From: Aequorivita sublithincola DSM 14238
Lineage (GTDB): Bacteria; Bacteroidota; Bacteroidia; Flavobacteriales; Flavobacteriaceae
Assembly: GCF_000265385.1 (NCBI RefSeq)
Contig: NC_018013.1
Location: forward strand, 337,001-401,000
Reading direction: 5' to 3'
DNA length: 64,000 bases
Shown: one piece after another, positions 9,602 through 18,771 of the stretch
How the letters are laid out: the number at the start of each line of letters is the position of its first letter
Position numbering within the stretch: position 1 is the first letter of the stretch
Translations under genes and position numbers: made by a program
Notes under the pieces: generated by a model
Database searches by the model: none
Told to the model about the DNA's origin: nothing
What the model saw: the letters and a program-made list of their open reading frames with translations, nothing else

Positions 9602-9908
9602 AATTCCCCCCGCTAGCGCGAGCGTCCCGCTCGTGAATATATTTAATTATTTACAACACCAATCTTGAAAGAACCAATAATTCAAATTAAACAAAAAAGA
9701 CTTCCTCGATAGCCCACGTTTACAAAGTGTACCCACAAACCTGCTCAACAGACTATAAATCTCGCCAAATTCAAAGTACACATTGCAAACAAGCACAAGC
9801 AAAAAAACTACACGGTAAAATAGCTAATTACTATATAGAATAAATTTTTGGCTTGTTGTTTCTGAAATTAAAATTCAATCTTTACAGAAATAATAAATTC
9901 AAAAAGAT
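9602..9908. other. Intergenic region with a REP-like palindrome
   Basis: At 9606-9635 the GC-rich segment CCCCCGCTAGCGCGAGCG continues into a CGAGCG (9619-9624), TCC loop, CGCTCG (9628-9633) hairpin. Such compact palindromes are dispersed in Bacteroidota and resemble the REP elements moved by TnpA-like RAYT enzymes. The rest (9636-9908) is AT-rich with no recognisable gene; the last part is the leader of the nucleosidase gene. Confidence 0.5.
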
Positions 9909-10652
9909 ATGCGAATTGGAATAATGAGCGCGATGAATGAAGAAATTCAATCTTTGATAGACTCTGTTGAATCCCCAAAAGTTAAAACCCTTGGAAATAG
10001 GAAATATTATCATGGAAAGCTATGGAACCACGAAACTGTGTTGGTGTTCTCGCGTTGGGGCAAAGTGGCATCTGCCTCAACAGCTGCAACATTAATACTA
10101 AAATACAATGTAGATTTAATACTTTTTACGGGCGTTGCCGGCGCAATAGACAAATCGTTAAATATTGGAGATATTGTTGTGGGAGATCATTTTTACCAAC
10201 ACGATATGGACGCAAGACCATTTTTTGAGAAGTTTGAAATCCCCCTTATCGGAAGCTCCTTTTTCTCTTCGAACAAAGAAGTAAATATAAAACTGAAAGC
10301 AGCTGCAGAATCCTTTTTGGCTTCTAACGAAATAAGCAATGAGATTAAAACCAAGTTTGATATTAAAGCACCCAAAGTGATTATAGGCACTATTGCCAGC
10401 GGCGATAAATTTGTTTCAAGCACTGCGGAATCCAATGCCATCAAAACCGCGCTACCGAAGGTTATGTGCGTAGAAATGGAAGGAGCAGCAGTTGCTCAGG
10501 TTTGTTCAGAATATGAGATTCCTTATGGTATAATCCGTACAATCTCAGACAGTGCAAACCATACTGCCGATATTGATTTCTTACTGTTTACAAAGGAAAT
10601 AGCCAATAAATATTCCATAGGCATTATAAAAAATTTTCTTACCCTCAAATAG
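9909..10652 (+). CDS. mtnN: 5'-methylthioadenosine/S-adenosylhomocysteine nucleosidase
   Basis: A 247-residue cytosolic enzyme that splits methylthioadenosine and S-adenosylhomocysteine into adenine and the thioribose, in the methionine/SAM salvage route. The opening MRIGIMSAMNEEI carries the catalytic Glu at position 12, IASGDKFVSS is the ribose/purine-binding segment, VEMEGAAVAQV carries the second Glu, and RTISDSAN carries the catalytic Asp. Length is slightly above the common 230 residues, with a small insertion near residues 110-150. It is monocistronic in appearance. Confidence 0.88.
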   Translation: MRIGIMSAMNEEIQSLIDSVESPKVKTLGNRKYYHGKLWNHETVLVFSRWGKVASASTAATLILKYNVDLILFTGVAGAIDKSLNIGDIVVGDHFYQHDMDARPFFEKFEIPLIGSSFFSSNKEVNIKLKAAAESFLASNEISNEIKTKFDIKAPKVIIGTIASGDKFVSSTAESNAIKTALPKVMCVEMEGAAVAQVCSEYEIPYGIIRTISDSANHTADIDFLLFTKEIANKYSIGIIKNFLTLK

Positions 10653-10781
10653 TTAAGACTTCTATGAAAATTACGAATTTCCATAGGTATGGAAACTTAT
10701 AGACTTTATTTTCAGTATATAATTATTAAATTAGTAGCTTAACCGGACAACAACTCAAAACTGTTTACAAAATTAGTGAGA

Positions 10782-11288
10782 ATGACAAATTCAATAGAAA
10801 AAATAATAAGTCAATTAGAATTGCAGCCACATCCCGAAGGTGGTTACTTTAAAGAAACCTACAGAAGTAACGGAGAAATTAAAAAAGATAGTTTAGACAA
10901 GGCATACAATGGTACAAGAAGTTACTCAACTTGCATCTATTTTCTGTTGACCTCAGCTAATTTTTCAGCTTTTCACAGGGTAAAACAAGATGAAATTTGG
11001 CATTTTTATGATGGTTCGCCCATACGTTTACATATTATTTCAGAAGCTGGCCTCCACACTAAGCATCTTATTGGTCGCGATTTCAACAATGGCGAAACCC
11101 CTCAACTTATTGTTCCAGGCGGCTGTTGGTTTGCTGCTGAAGTAATAAATGAAGACGCCTATTCATTAGTTGGCTGTACGGTAGCTCCCGGATTTAGTTT
11201 TGAGGACTTTGAGCTTAAATCCAAAAAAGATCTCGTTGCCCTATTTCCTGATAATGAAGAAATAATTTCAAGATTAACACATCATTGA
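10782..11288 (+). CDS. DUF985 cupin-like protein
   Basis: A 168-residue cytosolic protein. The start is taken as ATG at 10782, because the in-frame GTG six bases upstream adds nothing conserved. The motif LQPHPEGGYFKETYRS at the N-terminus and FHRVKQDEIWHFYDGSPI in the middle are diagnostic of the DUF985/YML079w cupin group; W, H and E in this segment line the barrel. A small-molecule (sugar nucleotide-like) ligand is suspected for the family but has not been settled. Confidence 0.85.
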   Translation: MTNSIEKIISQLELQPHPEGGYFKETYRSNGEIKKDSLDKAYNGTRSYSTCIYFLLTSANFSAFHRVKQDEIWHFYDGSPIRLHIISEAGLHTKHLIGRDFNNGETPQLIVPGGCWFAAEVINEDAYSLVGCTVAPGFSFEDFELKSKKDLVALFPDNEEIISRLTHH

Positions 11289-11375
11289 AATAACATCGGT
11301 AACAAACTGACCGATAAATAGCAATCTTTGGCACGAGCATTCTGCTATTTTTCTAGCCAATGTCTAGCACTAAAA

Positions 11376-11408
11376 AAGTTTACAGTTATGGAAACTTCAC
11401 TATCTTTG
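11376..11408 (+). promoter_or_regulatory. Putative promoter and operator of the HigBA-type pair
   Basis: A TATCTTTG box (11401-11408) matches the Bacteroidota -7 consensus TAnnTTTG and lies 27 bases before the toxin start. Just upstream, AAGTTT (11376-11381) and AAACTT (11392-11397) form an inverted repeat across the expected -33 region, a natural place for autorepression by the Xre antitoxin. This is inferred from position only. Confidence 0.4.
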
Positions 11409-11435
11409 TAATGGTTTAAATTGAATCTTCTGAAA

Positions 11436-11774
11436 ATGATAAAACGTTATGAAACAATATTATTAGAAGAAGCATTTGAATTTATCCAAAAACAGAATTC
11501 AAAATCCAGAAATAAAATTCTTCAAAATATAAGAAGAGCCGAGCAACATTCAGACCCTAAATTCTTCAAAAAATTAAACGACAATATTTGGGAATTTAGA
11601 ACTCTATATGCTGGTATTCAATTTAGATTATTAGCTTTTTGGGATAAAGAAAATAAAAGCAATACCCTTGTTATTGCAACTCACGGAATTATAAAGAAAA
11701 CCAGCAAAATGGATAAAAAAGAAATTGAAAAAGCAGAAAATATTAGAACAAGCTATTTTAAAAATAAGAAGTAA
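11436..11774 (+). CDS. RelE/HigB-like toxin (phage Gp49-like, DUF891)
   Basis: A 112-residue basic protein. ATG at 11436 is preferred over an in-frame TTG 15 bases upstream. The sequence KFFKKLNDNIWEFRTLYAGIQFRLLAFWD followed by LVIATHGIIKKTSKMDKKEIEKA is typical of Gp49-like HigB mRNA interferases, which cut mRNA at the ribosome; the Lys-rich helix near the end is characteristic. The antitoxin ATG shares one base with its stop codon (TAATG), the usual toxin-first HigBA order. Confidence 0.87.
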   Translation: MIKRYETILLEEAFEFIQKQNSKSRNKILQNIRRAEQHSDPKFFKKLNDNIWEFRTLYAGIQFRLLAFWDKENKSNTLVIATHGIIKKTSKMDKKEIEKAENIRTSYFKNKK

Positions 11775-12064
11775 TGAAAAACTATAAATTAAGCGAAGCC
11801 GAAGACATTTTAATAGGAGAAAAAGGCACAAAAGAACGGGACGAATATGAGTTTGAATTAAAGCTTGAACTCATTGGCGATATGATAAAAACCGCCCGAA
11901 AAAAAAGAAACCTAACCCAAGAACAGTTGGGTGAATTGGTAGGCGTAAAGAAAGCCCAAATCTCAAGGCTTGAAAACAGCACCGGCAATGTAACTTTTGA
12001 AACCGTTATGAAAATCCTCGATGCCCTCGGAGCTAAATTAAATTTTAAGCTTCAACTTCAATAA
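11774..12064 (+). CDS. HigA-like Xre-family antitoxin
   Basis: A 96-residue protein with an HTH_3/Xre domain at about residues 35-90. The core reads LTQEQLGELVGVKKAQISRLENS, a standard phage-repressor type recognition fold. The N-terminal 30 acidic residues probably wrap the toxin. It would neutralise the preceding RelE-like toxin and repress the shared promoter. It overlaps the toxin gene by one base. Confidence 0.87.
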   Translation: MKNYKLSEAEDILIGEKGTKERDEYEFELKLELIGDMIKTARKKRNLTQEQLGELVGVKKAQISRLENSTGNVTFETVMKILDALGAKLNFKLQLQ

Positions 12065-12078
12065 AACTGAAGTTGAAG
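12050..12078. terminator. Hairpin spanning the antitoxin stop codon
   Basis: CTTCAACTTCA (12050-12060) and TGAAGTTGAAG (12068-12078) form a perfect 11-bp stem with a 7-nt loop that contains the antitoxin stop codon. There is no long U-run, so it may stabilise the 3' end rather than terminate transcription strongly. Confidence 0.4.
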
Positions 12079-12156
12079 TTGAAAACTTGAGAATAAAATG
12101 TAAATTGAAGTCAAAAAGCACTATCTAAACTAGCAATTACCCACTTCAACAAAACA

Positions 12157-12789
12157 ATGGACAAGTATCAAGAAACATTCAATACGTGGAATAAAATAGC
12201 AGAAGCCTACCAAGATAGGTTTATGAATTTAGACCTGTATAATGAAACCTACGACGCATTTCTTGATTTACTGAATAAAAAAAACGCCACGGTTTTGGAT
12301 TTGGGTTGCGGCCCCGGAAACATCACCAAATACCTTTTATCAAAGAATGCAGCTTTAAAAATAAAAGGAATAGACATTTCAGAAAACATGGTTGAACTGG
12401 CTAGAAAAAACAACCCATTAGCTGCTTTTGAAGTGTTGGACAGCCGTGAAATAGATAGTTTAACTGAAAAATTCGACGCTATTGTTTGTGGGTTTTGTAT
12501 TCCTTATTTGTCGCAATCCGATTGTGTAAAACTGATTGCCGACTGCAAAAATTCACTTAACAAAGCTGGAGTATTATATTTAAGTTTTGTTGCGGGAGAT
12601 TATAAAAATTCTGGGTTTATATCTGGATCCAGCGGAGATAAAGTCTATTTTCAGTATCATAATTTAGATAATTTGAAAAAAGAACTAAAAGCCAACTCAT
12701 TTGAAACAAAAGAAATATTTTTAAAAAAATATACAAAAGCTGACGGTGTTGAAGAAAAGCACACAATTATACTATTGAAAAAACAATGA
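12157..12789 (+). CDS. Class I SAM-dependent methyltransferase
   Basis: A 210-residue soluble enzyme. The Rossmann motif I is LDLGCGPG (47-54), motif II IKGIDISENMVELARK, and the motif IV region has DAIVCGFCIPYLS. It belongs to the Methyltransf_25/UbiE-like group with a small-molecule acceptor that cannot be named from sequence. It stands alone between the toxin-antitoxin pair and the AraC gene. Confidence 0.85.
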   Translation: MDKYQETFNTWNKIAEAYQDRFMNLDLYNETYDAFLDLLNKKNATVLDLGCGPGNITKYLLSKNAALKIKGIDISENMVELARKNNPLAAFEVLDSREIDSLTEKFDAIVCGFCIPYLSQSDCVKLIADCKNSLNKAGVLYLSFVAGDYKNSGFISGSSGDKVYFQYHNLDNLKKELKANSFETKEIFLKKYTKADGVEEKHTIILLKKQ

Positions 12790-12903
12790 GCAAACTAAGG
12801 GTACTTTCAATCTAAGTTTCGCGATTTTCAACGGAAGCTTTTCAAAATCCCAAAACAAAACTCCTTTTTAAAACTTATATTTGAAATCAATTTTAAAAAA
12901 GGG

Positions 12904-14013
12904 ATGGAAGTAAACGCATTAACAATTACAGCAATCGTTTCGTGCGTTATTAGTGTTCTCCTTGCTGTATTTTTACTATCCGTAAAGTCTAAAAATAGTA
13001 TTAGTAATAAGCTTTTCGCAACCTTTTTAATTTTAAGCGCTATAGATTTAAGCGGTTGGTTTCAATACTTATACCTCCCCGGATTGTCCAGCTTTGGAAT
13101 GGCGAAAAGTTTGCTTTCATTTCTACAAATGCCCTTTTTTTACTTTTATGTCTTGTCTGTCTGTTATTCAGATTTTAAGTTAAAACCAAAACATTTACTA
13201 CACGCAATTCCTTTCGTAATTGCGAATTTAGTTATGACTCCAAGGTTTTATGCGTTAGACAGAGATAGTAAATACGCGCTTTTTGAAAATTACAATCGTA
13301 TTTGGGAAATTATTTATATCCATATTTCTATTGAATTACAATTCATCATTTACATTGCTTTAGTTTTTGTTATTCTAAACAGATATAAAAAAGTATACCA
13401 GCAAAATTTTTCCGAAGCAAGCTCAAAAGCATTTGACTGGCTATTTCAATTTACTTTGGCCTCTGCAATAATTCATAGCGTTGTTCTTTTAAAAAATATT
13501 TTAAAATACACCGATGCAGAAAAAACATTTGATTCCGTTCAGCTTTTGGTAAGTGTTTTGGCGTTAATTATAATCTGTTGGTACGTTTTCAAAGCCTTAA
13601 AATATCCAGAATTGTTTAATGGTATAAATTCCAAAACGGAATTAGTTCCAGTTTCTATTACTAAAGAAGTCTCTGTAAATCCCAAGGAAATTGAGCTATT
13701 AACTTCTTATATGCAAACAAAAAAGCCATATTTAAATCCGTCACTTTCCATCCGGAATTTAGCGGAAGAACTAAAAATGAATCCTAGAGATTTATCTATT
13801 CTGATCAATCAAAGGTTGAATCAGCATTTCTTCGACTTTGTAAATGAATATCGCATAAAAGAAGCAATGGATATTTTGAGCGACTCGAGTAAAAAGGAGT
13901 TTACCATCTTGGAAATTTTATATGAAGTGGGTTTTAATTCTAAATCTTCCTTCAATACTGCCTTTAAAAAGCACACCGGAAAAACACCCACTGAATTTAG
14001 AAAAGACACTTAA
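12904..14013 (+). CDS. AraC-family regulator with N-terminal seven-helix membrane domain
   Basis: A 369-residue protein. Residues 1-230 contain about seven membrane segments (for example 7-27, 38-56, 62-84, 95-113, 133-157, 178-198, 212-232). Residues about 265-367 carry an AraC/XylS HTH domain (LSIRNLAEELKMNPRDLSILINQ and the second helix pair ending GFNSKSSFNTAFKKHTGKTPTEFRK). It would sense a signal at the inner membrane and bind DNA directly. A TATATTTG box at 12876-12883 may be its -7 element. The TonB-dependent receptor downstream is a likely target. Confidence 0.88.
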   Translation: MEVNALTITAIVSCVISVLLAVFLLSVKSKNSISNKLFATFLILSAIDLSGWFQYLYLPGLSSFGMAKSLLSFLQMPFFYFYVLSVCYSDFKLKPKHLLHAIPFVIANLVMTPRFYALDRDSKYALFENYNRIWEIIYIHISIELQFIIYIALVFVILNRYKKVYQQNFSEASSKAFDWLFQFTLASAIIHSVVLLKNILKYTDAEKTFDSVQLLVSVLALIIICWYVFKALKYPELFNGINSKTELVPVSITKEVSVNPKEIELLTSYMQTKKPYLNPSLSIRNLAEELKMNPRDLSILINQRLNQHFFDFVNEYRIKEAMDILSDSSKKEFTILEILYEVGFNSKSSFNTAFKKHTGKTPTEFRKDT

Positions 14014-14025
14014 AACCAATGTGTT

Positions 14026-14097
14026 AACGTAAAGTCGAACGCTGGTAAAATAAAGTCGAACTCATTTTTTAATTATAAATGAGTTCGACTTTACGTT
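14026..14097 (+). terminator. Strong hairpin with a competing left arm between the AraC and TonB-receptor genes
   Basis: TAAAGTCGAACTCATTT (14051-14067) pairs perfectly over 17 bp with 14077-14093 across a 9-nt AT loop. An upstream copy, AACGTAAAGTCGAAC (14026-14040), is also perfectly complementary over 15 bp to 14083-14097, so the right arm can pair with either left arm. A short T-run (14096-14099) follows. Simple termination of the regulator gene is the plain reading; a two-state structure is possible. Confidence 0.6.
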
Positions 14098-14155
14098 TTC
14101 GGTCGTGTAAAATCTATTGCTATCGGACTTTTGTTTCATCAAAAAAATACTAAAG

Positions 14156-16537
14156 ATGAAAACAAAAATGAAAACAATCGCCTTTTTAATCCTACTGCTA
14201 ATTCCAACAATATTTTATGCGCAAACAATCACAGGAAAAGTGATGGATAACGCAGCTACAGTTCCTTTTGCAAATATTACCGTTACAAATAATGACGAAA
14301 TAATTACAGGTACAATAACAGACGACAATGGTTTATTTACCCTGAAAATAGTTCCGGGAAACTATATATTAACAATCAGTTTTATTGGCTATACAAATGT
14401 GGAAAAAGCGATTTCAGTAGAAAAAGACATTGATTTAGGTACAATTATTTTACAGGAAGATGCCGAATCTTTAAACGAAATTGTTCTTAAAGTTGAAAAG
14501 AGAAGTATAGAGCGCAAGATTGACAGATTGGTTTTTAATGTGGAACAAAGTATTGCGGCAACCGGAGGAAATGGATTGGATGTTCTAAAAATTACGCCTG
14601 GCGTTCAGGTGCAAAATGGAGTTGTAGAAATTCTTGGCAAAGGTGCGACTCAAATATTGATTAATGGTAGAATTTCTCCATTGCAAGGTGATGAACTGGC
14701 TAGTTTTTTAAGTGGAATTTCAGCAAGCGACATTCAAAAAATAGAGGTAATTACAAATCCGTCAGCAAAATATGAAGCTTCCGGCAATGGCGGGTTGATC
14801 AATATAATTCTCAAAAAAGGAGTTCAGGATTCTTGGAAAAATTCTACAACAATTTCCTATAATCAAAACCGATATAATTTTACAACCATCAGCAATAATT
14901 TCTTCTATAATAAGAGAGATATTTCTTTTTCGGGAAGTTTAAACGCTACCAAAGGAAGTTTTGAAAATGCAGAAGGTATTTTAATAGATTACCCCACGAA
15001 CAATTGGGATATTGATGTGGATTCTGAAATAGGAAAAGACCAGTTTTCTGGACATTTTTTAGTTGATTATGCCCTTTCTCCAAAAACCACTTTCGGTTTG
15101 CAATACTTAGGAAACTTGACAAAGCCGACAATAGAGGGAACAACGACTTCCAAAATCTTTGATAATGATAATAATTTACAAAAAACACTTATAAATCAGG
15201 GCGATAATATTGTGGATAATAAAAACCATAGCTTAAATTTTCACGCAATTACGCAATTGGATTCCATAGGGAAAAGCATTTCTTTTGACGTAGATTATTT
15301 TACCTTCAATTCAGAAAATAGTCGCGATTATTTCACGGAAGAATTTGATGTTTTCGATGTTTCGCAAGGCATTAACGATGCCGCCTTAAATATCGCGAAT
15401 CAAGAAATAGAGAATTTCAGTTCGAAAATTGATGTAGATTTTATGCTTGGAAAAATCAATCTATCTTATGGAATAAAGGCAAGTTTCACCAACACTAAAA
15501 GTGATGTATTGTATTATAAAACGCTTTCTGGATCGGCAATCTTAGATCAAAACAGATCGAATGAATTCAAATATGCTGAAAATGTTTTAGCTGGATATAT
15601 TTCTGGAAATGCCAATATTAGCGAAAAATTAAAAGTTCAGTTTGGTTTGCGTTTGGAAGACACAAAAACGAAAGGAATCAATGCAGAAATGGATCAAGAA
15701 ACCATAAATAAATACACGAAGCTCTTCCCCACCCTTTATTTTGCGTATGCTCAAAATGATGACAGTAATTTCAGGTTTTCGTACGGAAAAAGAATTAGCA
15801 GACCAAATTTTAGAAACTTAAACCCGTTTCGTTTTTATATAAACACGAATAGCTACAGTGTTGGAAATCCGTTTTTACAGCCTTCATTTTCAGATAATTT
15901 TGAATTTTCACATTTATACAAAAAGAAGTTGAATTCGAGCATTTTCCTAAATATTACAAAAGATGGCTCGGGAACGGTTTTCACTTCCGATGCAGAAAAT
16001 CAAAATCAAATAATTACCCGAGAAAACTATTACAATCAATACAATTATGGTATTACAGAAAGTTTTTCCTTCAATAAATTGAAATGGTTTAAAAGTGAAA
16101 ACAGCATCAACGTTTTAGGTTATTACACAAAATTCACCAAAAATTTTGGCACAACTCCAAAAAATGGACTTCAGCTTTATGTTACTTCAAATAACACATT
16201 TTCTTTAAGTGAAAAAACCAAATTACAGCTAAATTCATATTACAGTTCACAACATAATAGAGGACTATTTAGTGTTGGCGAAATGTTCGATTTGTCTTTT
16301 GGAGTACAACATAACTTTAAAGAAAACTTGAAAATGTCTTTACTATTTAGTGATATTTTTAATACTGCAAGTTTAAAAGATTATATATCTACAGTAAACG
16401 GAATTGAGCAAAATTACAGCCAGGATCTAAGTTCTAGAAATTTAAGAATTTCCCTTTCTTACGATTTTGGAAACAAAAAAGTAAACGTGAAAAATAGAAA
16501 TTTCGGAAATGACGATGAACAAAAAAGAAGTAATTAG
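14156..16537 (+). CDS. TonB-dependent outer-membrane receptor with carboxypeptidase-like N-domain
   Basis: A 793-residue outer-membrane protein. ATG at 14156 (or 14168) is chosen because it gives a proper signal peptide ending FYAQ; the upstream TTG at 14117 does not. Residues about 22-105 form a CarboxypepD_reg-like beta sandwich (GKVMDNAATVPFANITV), about 120-215 a plug domain (LINGRISPLQGDELASFLS, IEVITNPSAKYEASGNGGLI), and the rest an OMP_b-brl_3 barrel. It lacks a SusD partner, so a siderophore, peptide or metal ligand is as likely as a glycan. The AraC regulator lies upstream. Confidence 0.88.
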   Translation: MKTKMKTIAFLILLLIPTIFYAQTITGKVMDNAATVPFANITVTNNDEIITGTITDDNGLFTLKIVPGNYILTISFIGYTNVEKAISVEKDIDLGTIILQEDAESLNEIVLKVEKRSIERKIDRLVFNVEQSIAATGGNGLDVLKITPGVQVQNGVVEILGKGATQILINGRISPLQGDELASFLSGISASDIQKIEVITNPSAKYEASGNGGLINIILKKGVQDSWKNSTTISYNQNRYNFTTISNNFFYNKRDISFSGSLNATKGSFENAEGILIDYPTNNWDIDVDSEIGKDQFSGHFLVDYALSPKTTFGLQYLGNLTKPTIEGTTTSKIFDNDNNLQKTLINQGDNIVDNKNHSLNFHAITQLDSIGKSISFDVDYFTFNSENSRDYFTEEFDVFDVSQGINDAALNIANQEIENFSSKIDVDFMLGKINLSYGIKASFTNTKSDVLYYKTLSGSAILDQNRSNEFKYAENVLAGYISGNANISEKLKVQFGLRLEDTKTKGINAEMDQETINKYTKLFPTLYFAYAQNDDSNFRFSYGKRISRPNFRNLNPFRFYINTNSYSVGNPFLQPSFSDNFEFSHLYKKKLNSSIFLNITKDGSGTVFTSDAENQNQIITRENYYNQYNYGITESFSFNKLKWFKSENSINVLGYYTKFTKNFGTTPKNGLQLYVTSNNTFSLSEKTKLQLNSYYSSQHNRGLFSVGEMFDLSFGVQHNFKENLKMSLLFSDIFNTASLKDYISTVNGIEQNYSQDLSSRNLRISLSYDFGNKKVNVKNRNFGNDDEQKRSN

Positions 16538-16659
16538 TGAAACAAGTTTTTAATATTTTTGTGAATCTCAATCCTCCAAAATCCCAATATTTAAAACCTG
16601 TAAATCCATTAATCGTCCAAAAAGCTTCCCTATTTTTGCAAACTTAAAGTTAGACGCAA

Positions 16660-17400
16660 ATGGCACTATCAGATTTTATACTCAATTCCAACGAAGCGAC
16701 TATTGGCTTGGATGAAATCCATTTTAGCGAAGTGAACAAAAATGCTCTAAACCAATTGCTGAAGGAGTTTAAGCACCTCACCATTTTAAACCAATACAAA
16801 CTTCCTGTTGACAATAAAATTTTCCTATTTGGCCACACAGGTTGCGGAAAAACGACCACTGCCAAAGCCATTGCACAGGCTTTAAACAAAAAGATAATTA
16901 TTCTATATCTAGGAAATATCGTTTCTTCTCGTTTGGGTGAAACCGCCAAAAACATCACCGAAGTCTTTAAAAAAGCAATGCGAGAAAACGCAGTTTTGCT
17001 TTTAGATGAATTTGATTCCATCGGAAAACTTCGGGACCACGACGATAAAGATTCCGCCGAGATGAAACGCTTGGTAAACACGGTAATCCAATTGATTGAT
17101 GAACTTCACAATGACACGCTTTTGATTGCCGCCACAAACCATTCCAGCGTTATTGATACTGCTTTATTAAGAAGATTTCAATTGAAATTAAAGTTTGAAT
17201 TGCCAAACCAAAAGCAATTGGATGGTTATTATAATTCACTTTTAGAGCAATTTCCAGAAGAATTCAGCAATGTAGAACGGGTTTATAATATTTCGTATGC
17301 CGAAGCAAAGGACATCACATTTAGAGCGGTAAAAAATGCTATAATTTCAATTGAAGAAACCAAAACACAGCCTAAAGTTCACGAAAATTTGGAACAATAA
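16660..17400 (+). CDS. AAA+ ATPase (SpoVK/FtsH-like core)
   Basis: A 246-residue soluble single-AAA protein. Walker A is GHTGCGKT (58-65), Walker B AVLLLDEFD (D116, E117), sensor 1 LLIAATNHS, and the arginine finger region LLRRFQ. No protease or membrane domain is attached, so it probably acts on an unknown substrate or is a standalone remodeller. A TATTTTTG box at 16631-16638 is a candidate -7 promoter element. The RlmF gene follows after 58 bases but has its own leader. Confidence 0.85.
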   Translation: MALSDFILNSNEATIGLDEIHFSEVNKNALNQLLKEFKHLTILNQYKLPVDNKIFLFGHTGCGKTTTAKAIAQALNKKIIILYLGNIVSSRLGETAKNITEVFKKAMRENAVLLLDEFDSIGKLRDHDDKDSAEMKRLVNTVIQLIDELHNDTLLIAATNHSSVIDTALLRRFQLKLKFELPNQKQLDGYYNSLLEQFPEEFSNVERVYNISYAEAKDITFRAVKNAIISIEETKTQPKVHENLEQ

Positions 17401-17458
17401 CTTAAAACTGGAAAGACTCTTGCTGATTAAAGTATCTTTACGTTCCTAAAAACAACTC

Positions 17459-18304
17459 GTGCATCCAAAAAACCCCTTCAACAAAGACTATAATTTCGAC
17501 AATCTTATAGCCGCACATCCGCCGCTAAAAACCTTCGTTTTTGAAAATGAACACGGTAATAAAACCGTAAAGTTCGCCAATCACGAAGCCGTAAAAGCGT
17601 TGAACACTGCCTTGCTACGAGCACATTACGGAATAACCTATTGGAACATTCCCGAAGACAATCTCTGTCCACCAATTCCTGGAAGGTTGGATTATTTGTT
17701 GCACATCGCAGATTTAACAAACAAAACCGAAATTCATTTGTTAGATGTCGGTACGGGTGCAAACCTCATCTACCCTATCTTGGCAAACCGTCATTTCAAC
17801 TGGAAATGCACCGCTACCGAAGTAAATTTAGATTCGCTAAGCAATGCAAAGGAAATAATCGATAAAAACCCAGATTTAAAGGATATTGAATTACGACATC
17901 AACAATTCAAAAGTCATATTTTGGAACACATCATTCAACCAACAGATGTTTTTAATGTGGTTGTTTGCAATCCGCCATTCTTCAAAAACCGCACCGATGC
18001 TGAGCAAAGCAACCGCCGAAAATTCAAAAATTTAGAATTAAGTGAAGAAAGCACCAAGAATTTCGGAGGCTTGAGCAACGAGCTTTGGTACAAAGGTGGC
18101 GAAGTAGCATTCATCCAAAAGATGGCTGAAGAAAGCGTCCAATTTAAAGACCAAGCGCAATGGTTTACGGCTATCGTTTCACAAAATGACAACCTAAAAA
18201 AACTTAAAAGGGCAATAAATAAAACAAAACCCACTGAAGTAAGAATAGTTGAAATGGAACAGGGTAATAAGCAAAGCAGGTTTATTGCCTGGACTTTTCA
18301 ATAA
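17459..18304 (+). CDS. rlmF: 23S rRNA (adenine-1618-N6)-methyltransferase
   Basis: A 281-residue enzyme that methylates A1618 of 23S rRNA using SAM. The opening HPKNPFNKDYNFDNLIAAHPPLKTFV is diagnostic of RlmF, motif I is LLDVGTGANLIYP and the catalytic motif is NPPF (VVCNPPFFKN). A GTG start at 17459 fits the conserved N-terminus. It is the usual flavobacterial length; E. coli RlmF is longer at the N-terminus. Confidence 0.93.
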   Translation: MHPKNPFNKDYNFDNLIAAHPPLKTFVFENEHGNKTVKFANHEAVKALNTALLRAHYGITYWNIPEDNLCPPIPGRLDYLLHIADLTNKTEIHLLDVGTGANLIYPILANRHFNWKCTATEVNLDSLSNAKEIIDKNPDLKDIELRHQQFKSHILEHIIQPTDVFNVVVCNPPFFKNRTDAEQSNRRKFKNLELSEESTKNFGGLSNELWYKGGEVAFIQKMAEESVQFKDQAQWFTAIVSQNDNLKKLKRAINKTKPTEVRIVEMEQGNKQSRFIAWTFQ

Positions 18305-18330
18305 ATCCACGTCTATCCTCTACCAACTAA

Positions 18331-18663
18331 CTACTTTCTCTTCCTAAAAATATAACTCATCCAAACGGGATCATTATCATCAGAAACCACAGATTGGCGG
18401 TCCAAAAACTCCCAATCGTGAGCGTTCATATAATTGAGCAAGGTGGAAGTTTCTTCAATATCCTCAATTTCATCAATGGAAATGTTTTCTCCTTTTAAAG
18501 AAGCTTGTTCCTCCACTTTTATACGCTTCACCTTCCCGCGATTGTTGGCTTTTTGAACTACAATGATTTCAAGAAAATTGTACTTGGTTATTTCTTGGCA
18601 ATAGCCTTCCACAGCAAACAAAAAGCAAAGAATAACTACTGAAAATGTGATACGTTTTTTCAT
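18331..18663 (-). CDS. Exported hypothetical protein
   Basis: 110 residues from the ATG at 18663, which begins a clean signal peptide (MKKRITFSVVILCFLFAVEGYCQ); an upstream in-frame ATG at 18690 would spoil it. The mature part is short, charged and ends with VWMSYIFRKRK. It resembles small periplasmic flavobacterial proteins of unknown function. It converges on rlmF with 26 bases between them. Confidence 0.7.
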   Translation of the reverse strand: MKKRITFSVVILCFLFAVEGYCQEITKYNFLEIIVVQKANNRGKVKRIKVEEQASLKGENISIDEIEDIEETSTLLNYMNAHDWEFLDRQSVVSDDNDPVWMSYIFRKRK

Positions 18664-18771
18664 GTTTTTAAATTTTAATGAAAAATACAATTATAATTTC
18701 GGGTAGCAAAAGGAGTTTTCGTAAACAAACCTGCTTCAACAAAAATCCTTTAATTTTGAGTTTTCATCAAT

